32,452 nucleotides of DNA. Origin: Sulfolobaceae archaeon. GTDB taxonomy: Archaea > Thermoproteota > Thermoprotei_A > Sulfolobales > Sulfolobaceae. The stretch covers positions 1 through 32,452 of the forward strand of contig JAPYVG010000020.1 in assembly GCA_028277025.1 (NCBI GenBank). Direction: 5' to 3'. The notes beneath the pieces are model-generated. The model did no database searches. It saw only the letters and a program-made list of their open reading frames with translations, and was not told the origin of the DNA. Each line of letters opens with the position of its first letter. Position 1 is the first letter of the stretch. A program made the position numbers and the translations under genes. Shown piece by piece: positions 10,088 to 19,324 of the stretch.

Positions 10088-10317
10088 GAATTTTTCACCT
10101 CACCGATAGTCCTCAATATTGAATAGATCCAGGATATATAAGAGTTCATTATAGCTCTTCCCCTGCTTATTGTATTAGCCTTTATAACGAATTTACCTAA
10201 ATCCTTATTAATATTAACTAGTTTGTCATCTATCTTTTCCGGGAGAATTGAATTAAATATTATATCACTCAAATGTTTGTCGAAATCTATAAGCTCAATC
10301 TCTATCTTAACTTTCAT
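10084..10317 (-). CDS. pcc1: KEOPS complex subunit Pcc1
   Basis: A 77-aa protein matching Pcc1, the small dimerisation subunit of the KEOPS complex that makes the t6A modification at position 37 of ANN-decoding tRNAs. The fold signature is an initial beta strand (KVKIEIEL), a central strand ([18 protein letters not shown]) and a C-terminal amphipathic helix ([16 protein letters not shown]). It lies between a Brix-protein gene and prefoldin beta, the usual archaeal context. It overlaps both neighbours by four bases. The family is short and divergent, so the call rests partly on context. Confidence 0.8.
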   Translation of the reverse strand: MKVKIEIELIDFDKHLSDIIFNSILPEKIDDKLVNINKDLGKFVIKANTISRGRAIMNSYISWIYSILRTIGEVKNS

Positions 10318-10829
10318 ATTATAAATCTTATTATAGGGCCTAATATATTATTAGTGGGATCTAAAAATTTAAGCTCATACAAAGATAACTCCTCCTCTTT
10401 AACGCGATAGCCATAGGCATAAACATTACAATTAGTGACACTATAAAAACCTATATCGAGTAAGAAATTCCTTATAACTTCGTTATCAACCTTTGATATA
10501 CAAGCAAATTTAACCTTATTTTTAGGCCTTACAAGCTTAAGTTCCTTAAGTAACGTCACGCCACGGATCTTTAAAAAATATTTCTGTTCAAACGTGACCG
10601 AATCTATTACTCTAAAATATGAGGGATTCCCTTTTTTAATTCCGGTTATTACAAGATAAGATGCGCCTAAATACTTTGATTTTTTAAGTATTTCATTTAT
10701 ACTTTGCCTACCTCGATTTATTTTGATAGAATTAGGAACTACAACTGTAAGTTCATTCAAAAAACTCCTTACTCTTAAAGGCGCGTCACGCGTAGATGTA
10801 AAAATAACTCTAATATGGTGTATAGGCAA
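10314..10829 (-). CDS. Archaeal Brix-domain protein (Imp4-like)
   Basis: A protein of about 171 aa with the single-Brix-domain form found in archaea, related to Imp4/Rpf1/Ssf and believed to assist ribosome assembly by binding rRNA. The typical N-terminus VIFTSTRDAPLRVRSFLNEL, a basic strand (KINRGRQSINE) and YLVITGIKKGNP are visible. TTG 10829 is taken as the start. A GTG at 10847 is in frame but adds six residues and lengthens the overlap with eL43. Neither has a clear ribosome-binding site. The gene overlaps eL43 by about 20 bases and Pcc1 by four, consistent with coupled translation within the superoperon. Confidence 0.82.
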   Translation of the reverse strand: MPIHHIRVIFTSTRDAPLRVRSFLNELTVVVPNSIKINRGRQSINEILKKSKYLGASYLVITGIKKGNPSYFRVIDSVTFEQKYFLKIRGVTLLKELKLVRPKNKVKFACISKVDNEVIRNFLLDIGFYSVTNCNVYAYGYRVKEEELSLYELKFLDPTNNILGPIIRFII

Positions 10830-11022
10830 GCCCTGCCCACTTAGCACCGCACTTCTTGCAATACCACACCCCAGAAGCTATCCTAACTACTTTACCAGTA
10901 GTTTTGCAGACGGGGCATTGATAAGGTTTATATCTTTTTTCCATTATTTCTTTCCATTTTTTCCTTAGTGAGGAACCATACCTAGCACCAAAACGTCCAG
11001 CAATACCCGTTACTTTCCCCAT
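10810..11022 (-). CDS. rpl37ae: Large-subunit ribosomal protein eL43 (L37Ae)
   Basis: A 70-aa ribosomal protein with the family's basic N-terminus (TGIAGRFGARYGSSLRKKW) and a zinc ribbon formed by CPVC and CKKC around GKVVRIASGVWY. Length and spacing are normal for archaeal eL43. It starts 13 bases after rrp42, with an AGGTGA-type ribosome-binding site just upstream of the ATG, and its 3' end overlaps the Brix gene. Presence of a ribosomal protein between exosome and assembly-factor genes is typical of the archaeal exosome superoperon. Confidence 0.97.
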   Translation of the reverse strand: MGKVTGIAGRFGARYGSSLRKKWKEIMEKRYKPYQCPVCKTTGKVVRIASGVWYCKKCGAKWAGLAYTPY

Positions 11023-11035
11023 TTTAGCTCACCTA

Positions 11036-11863
11036 TTAAAGGTTTATATACTTTTTAAGTTCATCGAATAATATTTGTGAAGCTGTTCTAGCTAAGTTCT
11101 CCATGGCATCGATTTCTTGTAACGTTAAACTCCCGTTAACACCTTTTTGCATTCCTACTATTCTTCCTTCCCTAGTATATGAAAATGAAACTTTCGCATC
11201 CAAGATACTTTCCTCAGTTATATTGGGATCTACTATTAAGTATTTACCAATTTTACCTACTGTCACTGTTACCACTGGTTGAACAATGGGAGTTATATCT
11301 GTTTTTTCCTCCTTTATTATCTTAACGTTTTCACCTTCTACTTCAACTTTTGGTAATCTAGTATTATACAATGCGGCCACAGAGGCTAAAGTACACACAT
11401 CTAAAACGTTTCCGCCGTAATCAAAGACATATACATCTACCCATACATTCCACACTTTTTTACCCGGTATTATCACTAATCTAGATAAATCTACTGCTTT
11501 TGAATCCCTTAAACTTCTGTCCACAACTCTAGCTATCTCTATTGCATTCTCATCTGGAGGACCAGGTTCAAAAGTCTCGTAAGCCAAAGGCAATAACTCT
11601 ACGTTAACTATTAAATTCCCTTGATTGGGCATGTCTTCAAAAGGTTCCCCTTCCTCTAATTTCACACCAGCTAAAACCATAGTGTCTCCTATTTTAACTA
11701 GAGCAGAGCCCTCTGCTTTTTTAATATAACCCAAAGTAATCGATATTGGTCTATATTCGCCTAATTTCCTTCCATCAATTCTTACTCCTCTCTCCAAAGA
11801 GGCTAATATACTGTCCTTCTTAATTAAAGGCACAATATTTTCATTTGGTGGAGTTACTGACAT
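11036..11863 (-). CDS. rrp42: Exosome complex component Rrp42
   Basis: A 275-aa RNase PH-fold subunit that is catalytically inactive itself but forms the hexameric ring with Rrp41. RDGRK-type opening (RGVRIDGRKLGEYRPI), NVELLPLAYETFEPGPPDEN and VDRSLRDSKAVDLSRLVI are family landmarks; the last two help to bind RNA in the channel. ATG 11863 is chosen over GTG 11869 because it gives the family N-terminus MSVTPPNENIVPLIKK and has GGAGG correctly spaced upstream. The start sits beside the rrp41 stop, so the two stoichiometric partners are tightly coupled. Confidence 0.95.
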   Translation of the reverse strand: MSVTPPNENIVPLIKKDSILASLERGVRIDGRKLGEYRPISITLGYIKKAEGSALVKIGDTMVLAGVKLEEGEPFEDMPNQGNLIVNVELLPLAYETFEPGPPDENAIEIARVVDRSLRDSKAVDLSRLVIIPGKKVWNVWVDVYVFDYGGNVLDVCTLASVAALYNTRLPKVEVEGENVKIIKEEKTDITPIVQPVVTVTVGKIGKYLIVDPNITEESILDAKVSFSYTREGRIVGMQKGVNGSLTLQEIDAMENLARTASQILFDELKKYINL

Positions 11864-11865
11864 AC

Positions 11866-12597
<732 letters not shown>

Positions 12598-13310
12598 TTT
12601 TACTCCCACCCAATTTTTCTCTTAATAACTTTCTTATTCTTTCTGTTAGCCCTTTAGTGTGTGACTCTGCTTGAATAACATTTATGGCTTCAGTTAAAGC
12701 GTCTTCTTGTGCACTGCTAGCACAACGAATTAGTATTCTACCGTTTTGACCAACTATTACTTCACAACCAGTTTCAGAAGTTAAAACCTCAAGCATACTC
12801 TTGTTTTTACCTATTACTCTAGGCACTTTAACTGGTGAAATATCAATTACAGTTCCAGATGCTATTCTACCCAATCCTTTGCCCTTAACTGTCAATATGG
12901 GGTTTATAGTACGATCAAAAGTCTCAACTTTAGCTAATACATAATCACCTATAGTTAAATATCTCCTTAGATCCTCACCTGGAGTCACTGGCCTACCAAG
13001 CAAAGAGAGCGCTGGTAAGTAAGCTGAATAAAATGATTTTATATCTACTACCCAACCGTAAATTTCAACATCCTCTATTAAACCGATTACCGTATCACCG
13101 ACTCTCGGATAATAATGGGGGCCTTCTAATGGTATAACTTCAAATATATTCCCTTCTTTAATTGTAAACAATCCAGTAACAGAGGCATAATACTTATTTT
13201 CTATTCTGTAAAAATAAGGGGACCACGGAACTTGAAAATCTCCCTCAGCTATCAGATCTCCAGGAGTTACGATGCTTCTGTCTTGAAAGTAGATCTTAGT
13301 ATTTGACATA

Positions 13311-14012
13311 TTACTTCACCTGTAAGATCTTTACCTCCACTTCGCCTTTAGTTAAAGCATTTAACTTATCTATTACTTCTTGCTGTGCACCGGCGGGAAT
13401 CTCTATCTCCGCAATTAAAGTACCATCTCCTAGCCAATTAGTCTTCTTTACCTCTCCTAAATTATGTAATTGCGCTTTCACTCTACTACTATACTTAGGA
13501 TCTACCTTAATTTCAATTAAGGCTTTCGCGATCTTTATTGGAATTATCTTAGTCAACTCTTTCACGATCTGTAACGCTTGTGCCTCAACATCCTTATTAG
13601 GATCTATTTGCACCTTAGCCTGTTCCATAGCCATCTCGATCCTTGTTCTCGGAATAGGTAAATTAGTTTTAGGGTCTATCGCATTACGGGATATATAATC
13701 TATGATTTGTTTTCTTTTATTCTCTAGCATTTCCTTTCTTTGCTCAGCCGTTAAAGGTATTTCGCCTTTCAAAATTATTTGCCTAGCGACCTCTTCAAAA
13801 TCGGTAGTTCCAAAAACCTTCTTTAGTGCTGATGGTGAAGCCTTTAACCCCTTTTTAATATCCTTATATATTGTATCTGACACCACTACATCACTTAAAC
13901 TAATACTCTTTCCACTTCTTAATTCCATAGCTTCTTTAGGCCTTACGAGTATCTCGAATCTTTCTCCTCCATGTTCATATCTTGCAATTACCATTTCCTC
14001 CTTTTTAGTCAT
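13311..14012 (-). CDS. sbds: Ribosome maturation protein SBDS (Sdo1)
   Basis: A 233-aa orthologue of the Shwachman-Bodian-Diamond protein. With an EF-2-like GTPase it releases the anti-association factor aIF6 from nascent 50S subunits in eukaryotes, and an analogous role is inferred in archaea. The FYSH domain ([16 protein letters not shown]…[16 protein letters not shown]) is followed by a helical domain ([17 protein letters not shown]) and a C-terminal ferredoxin-like domain ([19 protein letters not shown]). ATG 14012 matches the common MTK start, though an internal ATG at 13994 has a nearby GGAGG. It lies between psmA and rrp4. Confidence 0.95.
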   Translation of the reverse strand: MTKKEEMVIARYEHGGERFEILVRPKEAMELRSGKSISLSDVVVSDTIYKDIKKGLKASPSALKKVFGTTDFEEVARQIILKGEIPLTAEQRKEMLENKRKQIIDYISRNAIDPKTNLPIPRTRIEMAMEQAKVQIDPNKDVEAQALQIVKELTKIIPIKIAKALIEIKVDPKYSSRVKAQLHNLGEVKKTNWLGDGTLIAEIEIPAGAQQEVIDKLNALTKGEVEVKILQVK

Positions 14013-14030
14013 GTATCGCTTATCGCCCCC

Positions 14031-14759
14031 TCATAACTTTTGTAATATTGCAACTTTTTCTTCATAACTCATTTTTCTAAACAGAGCTGTGTTTACATCA
14101 GCGTAACCAACTTCTACTGTAGATGGCGTTAATTTTTCACCCGGTTTTAAAGTGGATGCTAAAGCCCTTAAAGCTAACAATATAGTATCTTCCATGTTTA
14201 AATCTTCCTTATAGTTTTTCTCAAAATATTCAGTTGCAGTATATCCTCCTTGACCAATGGCAACAGCATAATATGGCATAAATTGTCCACTTGGCTCGGT
14301 CATTAGGAGTTTAGGTACTCTCCCTTTATCAATACCGCCTATAATTAACGCAACACCAAAAGGCCTTACACCGCCATGCTGTGTATAAGCTTGTTTAATA
14401 TCTGATACTAATTTGGTGAGATAATCGATACTTATAGGTTCGTCATAAATTAACCTATGTTGTAATGCTTGTGACCTAGCGTAATCAATCAAAATCCTTC
14501 CATCAGATGCTAAACCAGCAAAACTGCAACCCACATGATCGTCTAGTAAGAATACCTTTTCTATGTTATCAACGTCAAGTAGCTGGGTTGCTTTTCTCTT
14601 TTCTCCTACTAGTACAACACCGGCCTTTGTCTTTACTCCTAATGTAGTCCACCCTTTCTTAACTGCCTCAAACGCATAGTCTACTTGATACAAAGATCCA
14701 TCTGGAGAAAATATTGTTATAGCTCTATCATATCCCATAGCTGCTGGTCCAAATGCCAT
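14031..14759 (-). CDS. psmA: 20S proteasome alpha subunit
   Basis: A 242-aa alpha subunit forming the outer heptameric rings and gate of the proteasome core. MAFGPAAMGYDRAITIFSPDG is almost identical to other Sulfolobales PsmA from memory, with the YD-R gating tail and H0 helix. GSLYQVDYAFEAVKKG and QHGGVRPFGVALIIGG are proteasome signatures, and there is no catalytic N-terminal Thr. ATG 14759 is chosen over an in-frame GTG at 14777 on this conserved N-terminus. A TATA box at 14779-14788 suggests a leaderless transcript separate from the upstream operon. Confidence 0.96.
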   Translation of the reverse strand: MAFGPAAMGYDRAITIFSPDGSLYQVDYAFEAVKKGWTTLGVKTKAGVVLVGEKRKATQLLDVDNIEKVFLLDDHVGCSFAGLASDGRILIDYARSQALQHRLIYDEPISIDYLTKLVSDIKQAYTQHGGVRPFGVALIIGGIDKGRVPKLLMTEPSGQFMPYYAVAIGQGGYTATEYFEKNYKEDLNMEDTILLALRALASTLKPGEKLTPSTVEVGYADVNTALFRKMSYEEKVAILQKL

Positions 14760-14778
14760 TTCTTCTCCACTTAACACT

Positions 14779-14788
14779 AAATATAAAT
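14779..14788 (-). promoter_or_regulatory. TATA box of psmA
   Basis: ATTTATATTT on the minus strand is centred about 25 bp before the psmA ATG at 14759. It gives psmA its own promoter just downstream of the C/D box sRNA and allows a leaderless message. A GGAG within AGTGGAGAAGAA also precedes the ATG and could serve read-through transcripts. Confidence 0.5.
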
Positions 14789-14802
14789 GTTGGTAAAAAG
14801 TG

Positions 14803-14860
14803 TTATTCAGTTCGTCGCGTGCACATCATAGTGCAGTCTGGAGCGGCTTCATCATCTAAT
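14803..14860 (-). ncRNA. Box C/D guide sRNA
   Basis: Minus-strand sequence has the complete archaeal dual-guide layout. C box ATGATGA (14855-14849) is followed by a 12-nt guide AGCCGCTCCAGA, D' box CTGC (14836-14833), the spacer ACT, C' box ATGATGT (14829-14823), a 12-nt guide GCACGCGACGAA, and D box CTGA (14810-14807). Under the D+5 rule it would direct 2'-O-methylation of the fifth base in targets TCTGGAGCGGCT (a G) and TTCGTCGCGTGC (a T/U); which RNAs carry these is not known from this window. The stop codon TGA of the upstream Pop5 gene lies inside the C box. The RNA is therefore probably released from, or transcribed across, the 3' end of that mRNA. Confidence 0.85.
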
Positions 14861-15271
14861 TCCTATTAGTTTTTTAGCCTTTTTTAAACTTCCCGTAGTT
14901 CTTCTCGGTACTAGAAGTATTTCTTTACCATCTATTTCTCTAACATAAGGAAGGCTGGCTAAAACTATTTTATAACCAACCCTATTAGTACTAATAATCC
15001 CATAATTCTTGTATGTGAAAACAAGTTTAGGATTTGCGATCTCAAGCCAAATGTTGCCTCCTAATTCCTTAACAGCATTTCTAATTTGGTTTTCAATTTG
15101 CCTATTTTCGAAAGTGTTTTCTGGTATAATTTCAAAAATAACATATCTTTTAGATTTGATATCACGCTTATTTTTAAGTTTTTTAAAATATATTATTCTT
15201 ATCCTAAGCATATAAATATTTACAATCGTAAGAATAGCTAACCAACCAAGTATAATAAAATCGAGTATCAA
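14852..15271 (-). CDS. rnp2: RNase P protein component 2 (Pop5-like)
   Basis: A 139-aa Pop5-family subunit of RNase P, which trims 5' leaders from pre-tRNA. RYVIFEIIPENTF starts the ferredoxin-like fold, with a helix IENQIRNAVKELGG and a strand ANPKLVFTYKNYGIISTNRV; VPRRTTGSLKKAKKL is the basic C-terminus. Unusually, about residues 2-22 are strongly hydrophobic and followed by many Lys/Arg, like a membrane segment. The TTG start at 15271 overlaps the Rpp30 stop (TTGA). An ATG at 15211 would give a shorter protein of 119 aa without this segment. It follows Rpp30 directly, its functional partner. Confidence 0.8.
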   Translation of the reverse strand: MILDFIILGWLAILTIVNIYMLRIRIIYFKKLKNKRDIKSKRYVIFEIIPENTFENRQIENQIRNAVKELGGNIWLEIANPKLVFTYKNYGIISTNRVGYKIVLASLPYVREIDGKEILLVPRRTTGSLKKAKKLIGIR

Positions 15272-15807
15272 GGATCTCTACCAAATAAAACCAATGGTGA
15301 AAGATAAATCCACCTTATTGCATCTTCCTTATAAGCACCTAAAGAAGATAAAAGAGCTATTTTAGAAAGTGGAGACCATAGCTCATTAAACCTTGAAGCA
15401 CAAGAAGAAAAGATAGGATACTCTATCCACTTATCGCTCCAATTAATTACCTTATATACAATACTTATCTCATTTATGCAAACTTCTACAACTTTATTAT
15501 ATTGCCTTATTAGGTTAAGCATAGATTTTTTAAACAATCTTGAGTTTTCTTTGTCAATAACTATTCCATTGACATTATCATAAATTATTGAATATCGTAA
15601 TGCTTCTATTGTAGTAGGTTTTACAAAATATATTGACGGCTTATTTTTCCTATAAAAATTGAAAATTTCCTCTTTGTTTCCACTTTTTAAAGTAGTCCTC
15701 TTTATTCCGAATTTACCGTCTTCCGATAGAAAATAATCATAACCCAAAATTTTAATATACGACGCCAGTTCGTAAGAGGAATTGTTAACTCTCGTTTCTA
15801 TTAGCAA
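15268..15807 (-). CDS. rnp3: RNase P protein component 3 (Rpp30-like)
   Basis: A 179-aa subunit that pairs with Pop5 to activate the RNase P catalytic RNA. It has a short TIM-barrel-like Rpp30 pattern: [19 protein letters not shown] at the start, strands SIYFVKPTTIEALRYSIIYD and VNGIVIDKEN, and the conserved Ser/Cys-rich end FSSCASRFNELWSPLSKIAL with LSSLGAYKEDAIRWIYLSP. No ATG is available; TTG 15807 gives the conserved N-terminus. This start overlaps the upstream RNA-binding gene by 23 bases, and the stop overlaps the Pop5 start. Confidence 0.85.
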   Translation of the reverse strand: MLIETRVNNSSYELASYIKILGYDYFLSEDGKFGIKRTTLKSGNKEEIFNFYRKNKPSIYFVKPTTIEALRYSIIYDNVNGIVIDKENSRLFKKSMLNLIRQYNKVVEVCINEISIVYKVINWSDKWIEYPIFSSCASRFNELWSPLSKIALLSSLGAYKEDAIRWIYLSPLVLFGRDP

Positions 15808-16219
15808 AACTTTTCAGCTCCTCCTCTAAATTCTGTGAATCCTTTAGAGTAATAATCACTTTTATTACATCATCACCATCTTTAAGGAAAATCTTCCCTT
15901 GGCTAATTAACTTTTGTTTATCAATCCTTAAATGTAATTTACCTCTATCTAGTCTCTCAGAAAGCGTAGATATTAATAACAGAAGATCAAATTTGTCTAA
16001 GGAATTTAAAATCCTTTGGAAAATAGAATTTGCTACCTTACCAGTAGCTTTAAAACTAATTATCTCTATTCTATTTCCATAATATCCACTAACTATATTG
16101 TCTTCAAATTTAGCTGACTTTATGTCACTATCAAAAAAACGTTGGATTGATGATAGTATCTTTTCTCTATCTTCGGTCTCGTGACAAAAGACCGAAATTT
16201 CAATGTTAATTGCTTTCAT
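15785..16219 (-). CDS. COG1325-type RNA-binding protein (predicted exosome-associated)
   Basis: A 144-aa protein of the archaeal family with a ribosomal-L5-like fold, long predicted to bind RNA and to work with the exosome or RNase P because of its constant genomic position. It starts with a beta strand ([14 protein letters not shown]), and [17 protein letters not shown] is a likely second strand. The C-terminal helix ([14 protein letters not shown]) is highly charged. The ATG overlaps the eL15 stop (ATGA). No catalytic residues are recognisable. A structural rather than enzymatic role is inferred. Confidence 0.75.
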   Translation of the reverse strand: MKAINIEISVFCHETEDREKILSSIQRFFDSDIKSAKFEDNIVSGYYGNRIEIISFKATGKVANSIFQRILNSLDKFDLLLLISTLSERLDRGKLHLRIDKQKLISQGKIFLKDGDDVIKVIITLKDSQNLEEELKSFANRNES

Positions 16220-16866
16220 TTCCCGGGCTTCTTATCAAAGTTCTGTAATCTGTAGTACTTTGAAGCCTCGTGCCTCTTCTTTAGCTCCCTCTCTTTCTGC
16301 TTCTTCTTCCACTTATGCTCTACGGTACCCTTAAGTCCCCTACTCTTCCTTAACCCTCTAGCTTTCTTACCAGCACTTGTTAGTCCTCTAAATACTCTTC
16401 TCCTATTGGCAGGATCTTGTAACCACCTTAATTGTGGATCGGATTTGATTACTGGATGGTTTGGATCAACCATAATAATCTCGTAATACTTATACATACC
16501 GTCCTCTCCAACATAATAGCTTCCCAGGACTTCAAGATTGGGGAATTTCCTAGCAGCTCTCTCCTCTGCAACCCACCTATATCCTTTAGAAGGACTATAA
16601 CCGTAAACACCCATCCTTTTAGGCCTTCTACCACTATTGGGCCTTGGTTTGTTTAGACCGCCTCTCCTAACTCTAACTCTAACCACTACAAACCCTTGCT
16701 TAGCTTTATATCCTAAACTCCTAGCTCTATTTAGCCTTGTAGGCTTATCAATCCTAACTACTGCAGGCTGACGTCTCCACTCTATAAGCCTCATTCTTAA
16801 GACTGTCTTCTTCCAGTCATCATTTTGCCAGGTCTTTTCTATATAGTGATACATTGATAGTGTCAT
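16216..16866 (-). CDS. rpl15e: Large-subunit ribosomal protein eL15
   Basis: A 216-aa, highly basic ribosomal protein. [11 protein letters not shown] opens the family. [35 protein letters not shown] and [20 protein letters not shown] bind 23S rRNA. ATG 16866 fits the MT(K/L)SMYHYI start of relatives. It heads the minus-strand exosome/RNase P operon. Its promoter region is shared with the divergent YchF-type GTPase. Confidence 0.97.
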   Translation of the reverse strand: MTLSMYHYIEKTWQNDDWKKTVLRMRLIEWRRQPAVVRIDKPTRLNRARSLGYKAKQGFVVVRVRVRRGGLNKPRPNSGRRPKRMGVYGYSPSKGYRWVAEERAARKFPNLEVLGSYYVGEDGMYKYYEIIMVDPNHPVIKSDPQLRWLQDPANRRRVFRGLTSAGKKARGLRKSRGLKGTVEHKWKKKQKERELKKRHEASKYYRLQNFDKKPGK

Positions 16867-16895
16867 AATTCTTCTACTCTTCTAATTAACAACTA

Positions 16896-16906
16896 CTTAA
16901 TAAAGG
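16896..16906. promoter_or_regulatory. Shared AT box between eL15 and GTPase genes
   Basis: CTTAATAAAGG reads as a TATA-like box in both directions. Its centre is 27 bp before the plus-strand ATG (16928), allowing a leaderless GTPase mRNA. It is 35 bp before the minus-strand eL15 ATG (16866), allowing a leader of about ten bases. No second convincing box was found for the minus direction. Confidence 0.45.
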
Positions 16907-16927
16907 TGTTTGTCCACATTATCCTAA

Positions 16928-18130
16928 ATGATAACGATAGGTTTAATTGGAAAGACGAACGTAGGTAAAAGCACGTTCTTTTCCGCATCAACATTAATAG
17001 ATGTTGAAATAGCTAACAGACCTTTCGTGACGATAGAACCTAATGTAGGAATAGCATATGTAAAAACTAAATGTGTACATACTGAATTTGGTGTAAAATG
17101 TAACCCAAGGAACTCCGTGTGTATAGGAGATTACAGATTTATACCAGTAAAATTAGTTGATGTAGCTGGGTTAATCCCAGGTGCGCATGAGGGAAGAGGA
17201 CTAGGAAACAAATTCCTTGATGATCTTCGAAAAGCTGATGTGTTAATTCATGTAGTTGATGCTAGTGGTTCTACTAATGAAGAGGGAATACCAGTACCTC
17301 CAGGGACTAGAAACCCAGAAGAAGATATAAAATTCATAATAGATGAAATTGATGAATGGTTCTACTCCATAATATCTAAGGACTGGGCTAAATTCGCGAG
17401 AAATATAGATTTATCTAACAAAGACCCAGTTGAGGAACTACTTGCAAAACTTTCCGGTCTCTCAATAAATAAAACACAAATAATAGAAACCTTAAGAGAA
17501 ACGAAATTAGAAAACGTTAAGCTAATGCAATGGAGTGAGGAAGATCTAAGAAATTTCTCAAAAAAACTGAGAGAAATATCAAAGCCAATCGTCATAGCTG
17601 CTAATAAGATTGATATACTAGAATCAAGAAAGTTTATAGATAACCTTAAAAAGAAATATAAATGGGTTATTCCAACCAGTGCCGAAGCAGAATTAGCATT
17701 AAGAAAGGCATCAAAGGCCGGATTGATAGAATACATACCGGGGGAAAGTGATTTCAAAATCACCAGAGAATTATCTGGAAAACAAAAACAAGCATTAGAG
17801 TACATTAAGAAAAACGTACTCGAGGTTTATGGTAGCACTGGAGTACAACAAGCAATAAATACGGCAGTATTTGAGGCCTTAGGAATGATAGTGGTCTATC
17901 CAGTTGAAGATGAGAAAAAACTCACTGATCATAACGGCAATGTTCTACCAGACGCAATACTAATAAAAAGGGGCTCAACACCAAGAGACTTAGCTTCGTT
18001 AATTCACACAGAGTTAGCTAAAGGATTCTTATATGCAATAAACGTTAAAAAGAAAATAAGGGTTGGTGAGGATTATCAACTACAGAATAATGATGTCATA
18101 AAGATAGTATCGACAACCGCTAGGCCCTAA
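16928..18130 (+). CDS. ychF: YchF/Obg-related GTPase with TGS domain
   Basis: A 400-aa TRAFAC-class P-loop NTPase of the archaeal YchF/OLA1-like branch, thought to act in translation. G1 is GKTNVGKST (residues 8-16), G3 is [20 protein letters not shown]4 is NKID and G5 is TSAEAE. A helical insert lies around residues 130-215, and a C-terminal TGS domain (about 325-400) includes [20 protein letters not shown]4 NKID predicts guanine preference, whereas YchF proper has NxxE and binds ATP. The start is leaderless, with an AT box 27 bp upstream. The 3' end overlaps the convergent nucleotidylyltransferase gene by 11 bases. Confidence 0.9.
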   Translation: MITIGLIGKTNVGKSTFFSASTLIDVEIANRPFVTIEPNVGIAYVKTKCVHTEFGVKCNPRNSVCIGDYRFIPVKLVDVAGLIPGAHEGRGLGNKFLDDLRKADVLIHVVDASGSTNEEGIPVPPGTRNPEEDIKFIIDEIDEWFYSIISKDWAKFARNIDLSNKDPVEELLAKLSGLSINKTQIIETLRETKLENVKLMQWSEEDLRNFSKKLREISKPIVIAANKIDILESRKFIDNLKKKYKWVIPTSAEAELALRKASKAGLIEYIPGESDFKITRELSGKQKQALEYIKKNVLEVYGSTGVQQAINTAVFEALGMIVVYPVEDEKKLTDHNGNVLPDAILIKRGSTPRDLASLIHTELAKGFLYAINVKKKIRVGEDYQLQNNDVIKIVSTTARP

Positions 18131-19316
18131 AGAATTCACCATATCCAACATCTCTATTTACAACTGCCCCTGGGTAGATTCTTGCATATGCCCCTATTTT
18201 AACGCCTGGTAGAATAGTAACATTTATTCCAGTTCTTACGTGAGCACCTATAAATGCCCCAAGCTTTTTCCTACCGCTACTAACTCTTTGCCCTTTTATA
18301 TTCACTTTAACTTCCTTTTCATCGAAGCGTAAGTTGGCTATTAGAGTGCCAGCACCAAAATTAACATCTTCTGCAATCACAGAATCACCTACATAACTTA
18401 AATGTGGAATTTTAGAACCCTCCATGATCACACTTTCCTTAACCTCAACGCTTGCACCTATTTTTACGTTTTCTGTTAGAACTGTATAAGGTCTAAGATA
18501 AGAGTTAGGCCCTATAATTGAATTTTTCCCTATATACACAGGTCCTTCTATATAAGTACCAGACCTAATCTCAACGCCATCCTCGATAATTACTTTGCCT
18601 TTTATTTTGACGCCGTCCTCGATATTTCCAAAATTTTTACTAGAAACTAAATTATCCAATGCCCATTTATTTACATCTATGATATTCCACGGCCTACCTA
18701 TGTCGATCCAATAATTATTATATTCTATTACCTTAATTTTTTTATCCTTAGCCATCAAAGTCACTGCATCAGTTAATTCTAACTCTCCCCTTGGAGAAAG
18801 CGAAATTTTCTCGAGGTAATGAAATATATCGCTATCGAGCTTATATACCCCACTATTTATGAGATTTGACGGTGGATTTTCTGGTTTCTCTATTATCTCT
18901 CTCAAACTACCGTCAGATGACACTGATAAAACTCCGTATTCTTTGGGGTTTTCAACCCTAACTCCCAAAACACTATTACCCTCATTTGAAATCTTGCATA
19001 GAACACTAAAATCACCTAAGAATACATCACTATAAATTACTAAAATCTCGTCTTTAATTCCCTTAGCGGATAAAAGAGCTTTTCCAGTCCCTTTCCCTTC
19101 AGTTTGAAAAATTAAGTCAACCCCAAGCCTTGAAAAAAAGTCCTTATGAGAAGGGTTAATCACGACACTTATATCCTTTATTCCACAAGCCCGTAAGTTT
19201 TCTATCCAGTAATTAATTAATGGTTTATTAAGAATTGGAATTAAAGGCTTAGGACGAGTATGAGTTATAGGCTCTAACCTTTCGCCAGCACCAGCAGCGA
19301 GTATAATAGCTCTCAT
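18120..19316 (-). CDS. Bifunctional sugar-1-phosphate nucleotidylyltransferase/acetyltransferase
   Basis: A 398-aa enzyme closely resembling S. tokodaii ST0452 from memory. ST0452 makes UDP-GlcNAc (and dTDP-sugars) and acetylates glucosamine- and galactosamine-1-phosphate. The N-terminal Rossmann-like domain opens with ILAAGAGERLEPITHTRPKP, with catalytic Arg and Lys. The product-side acidic residues are in YSDVFLGD, and GELELTDAV and YWIDIGRPWNIIDVN follow. The C-terminal half is a left-handed beta-helix with hexapeptide repeats (IEDGVEIRSGTYIEGPVYIG) and the acetyltransferase segment SYVGDSVIAEDVNFGAGT. It supplies activated sugars for glycosylation and the S-layer. The gene lies eight bases downstream of eS1 on the same strand. 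Confidence 0.94.
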   Translation of the reverse strand: MRAIILAAGAGERLEPITHTRPKPLIPILNKPLINYWIENLRACGIKDISVVINPSHKDFFSRLGVDLIFQTEGKGTGKALLSAKGIKDEILVIYSDVFLGDFSVLCKISNEGNSVLGVRVENPKEYGVLSVSSDGSLREIIEKPENPPSNLINSGVYKLDSDIFHYLEKISLSPRGELELTDAVTLMAKDKKIKVIEYNNYWIDIGRPWNIIDVNKWALDNLVSSKNFGNIEDGVKIKGKVIIEDGVEIRSGTYIEGPVYIGKNSIIGPNSYLRPYTVLTENVKIGASVEVKESVIMEGSKIPHLSYVGDSVIAEDVNFGAGTLIANLRFDEKEVKVNIKGQRVSSGRKKLGAFIGAHVRTGINVTILPGVKIGAYARIYPGAVVNRDVGYGEFFRA

Positions 19317-19324
19317 GAAAAATT

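Noticed and set aside
10314..10847. Brix gene start at GTG 10847
   Set aside because: It is in frame, but it adds non-conserved residues and a longer overlap with eL43; TTG 10829 is nearer to the family N-terminus.
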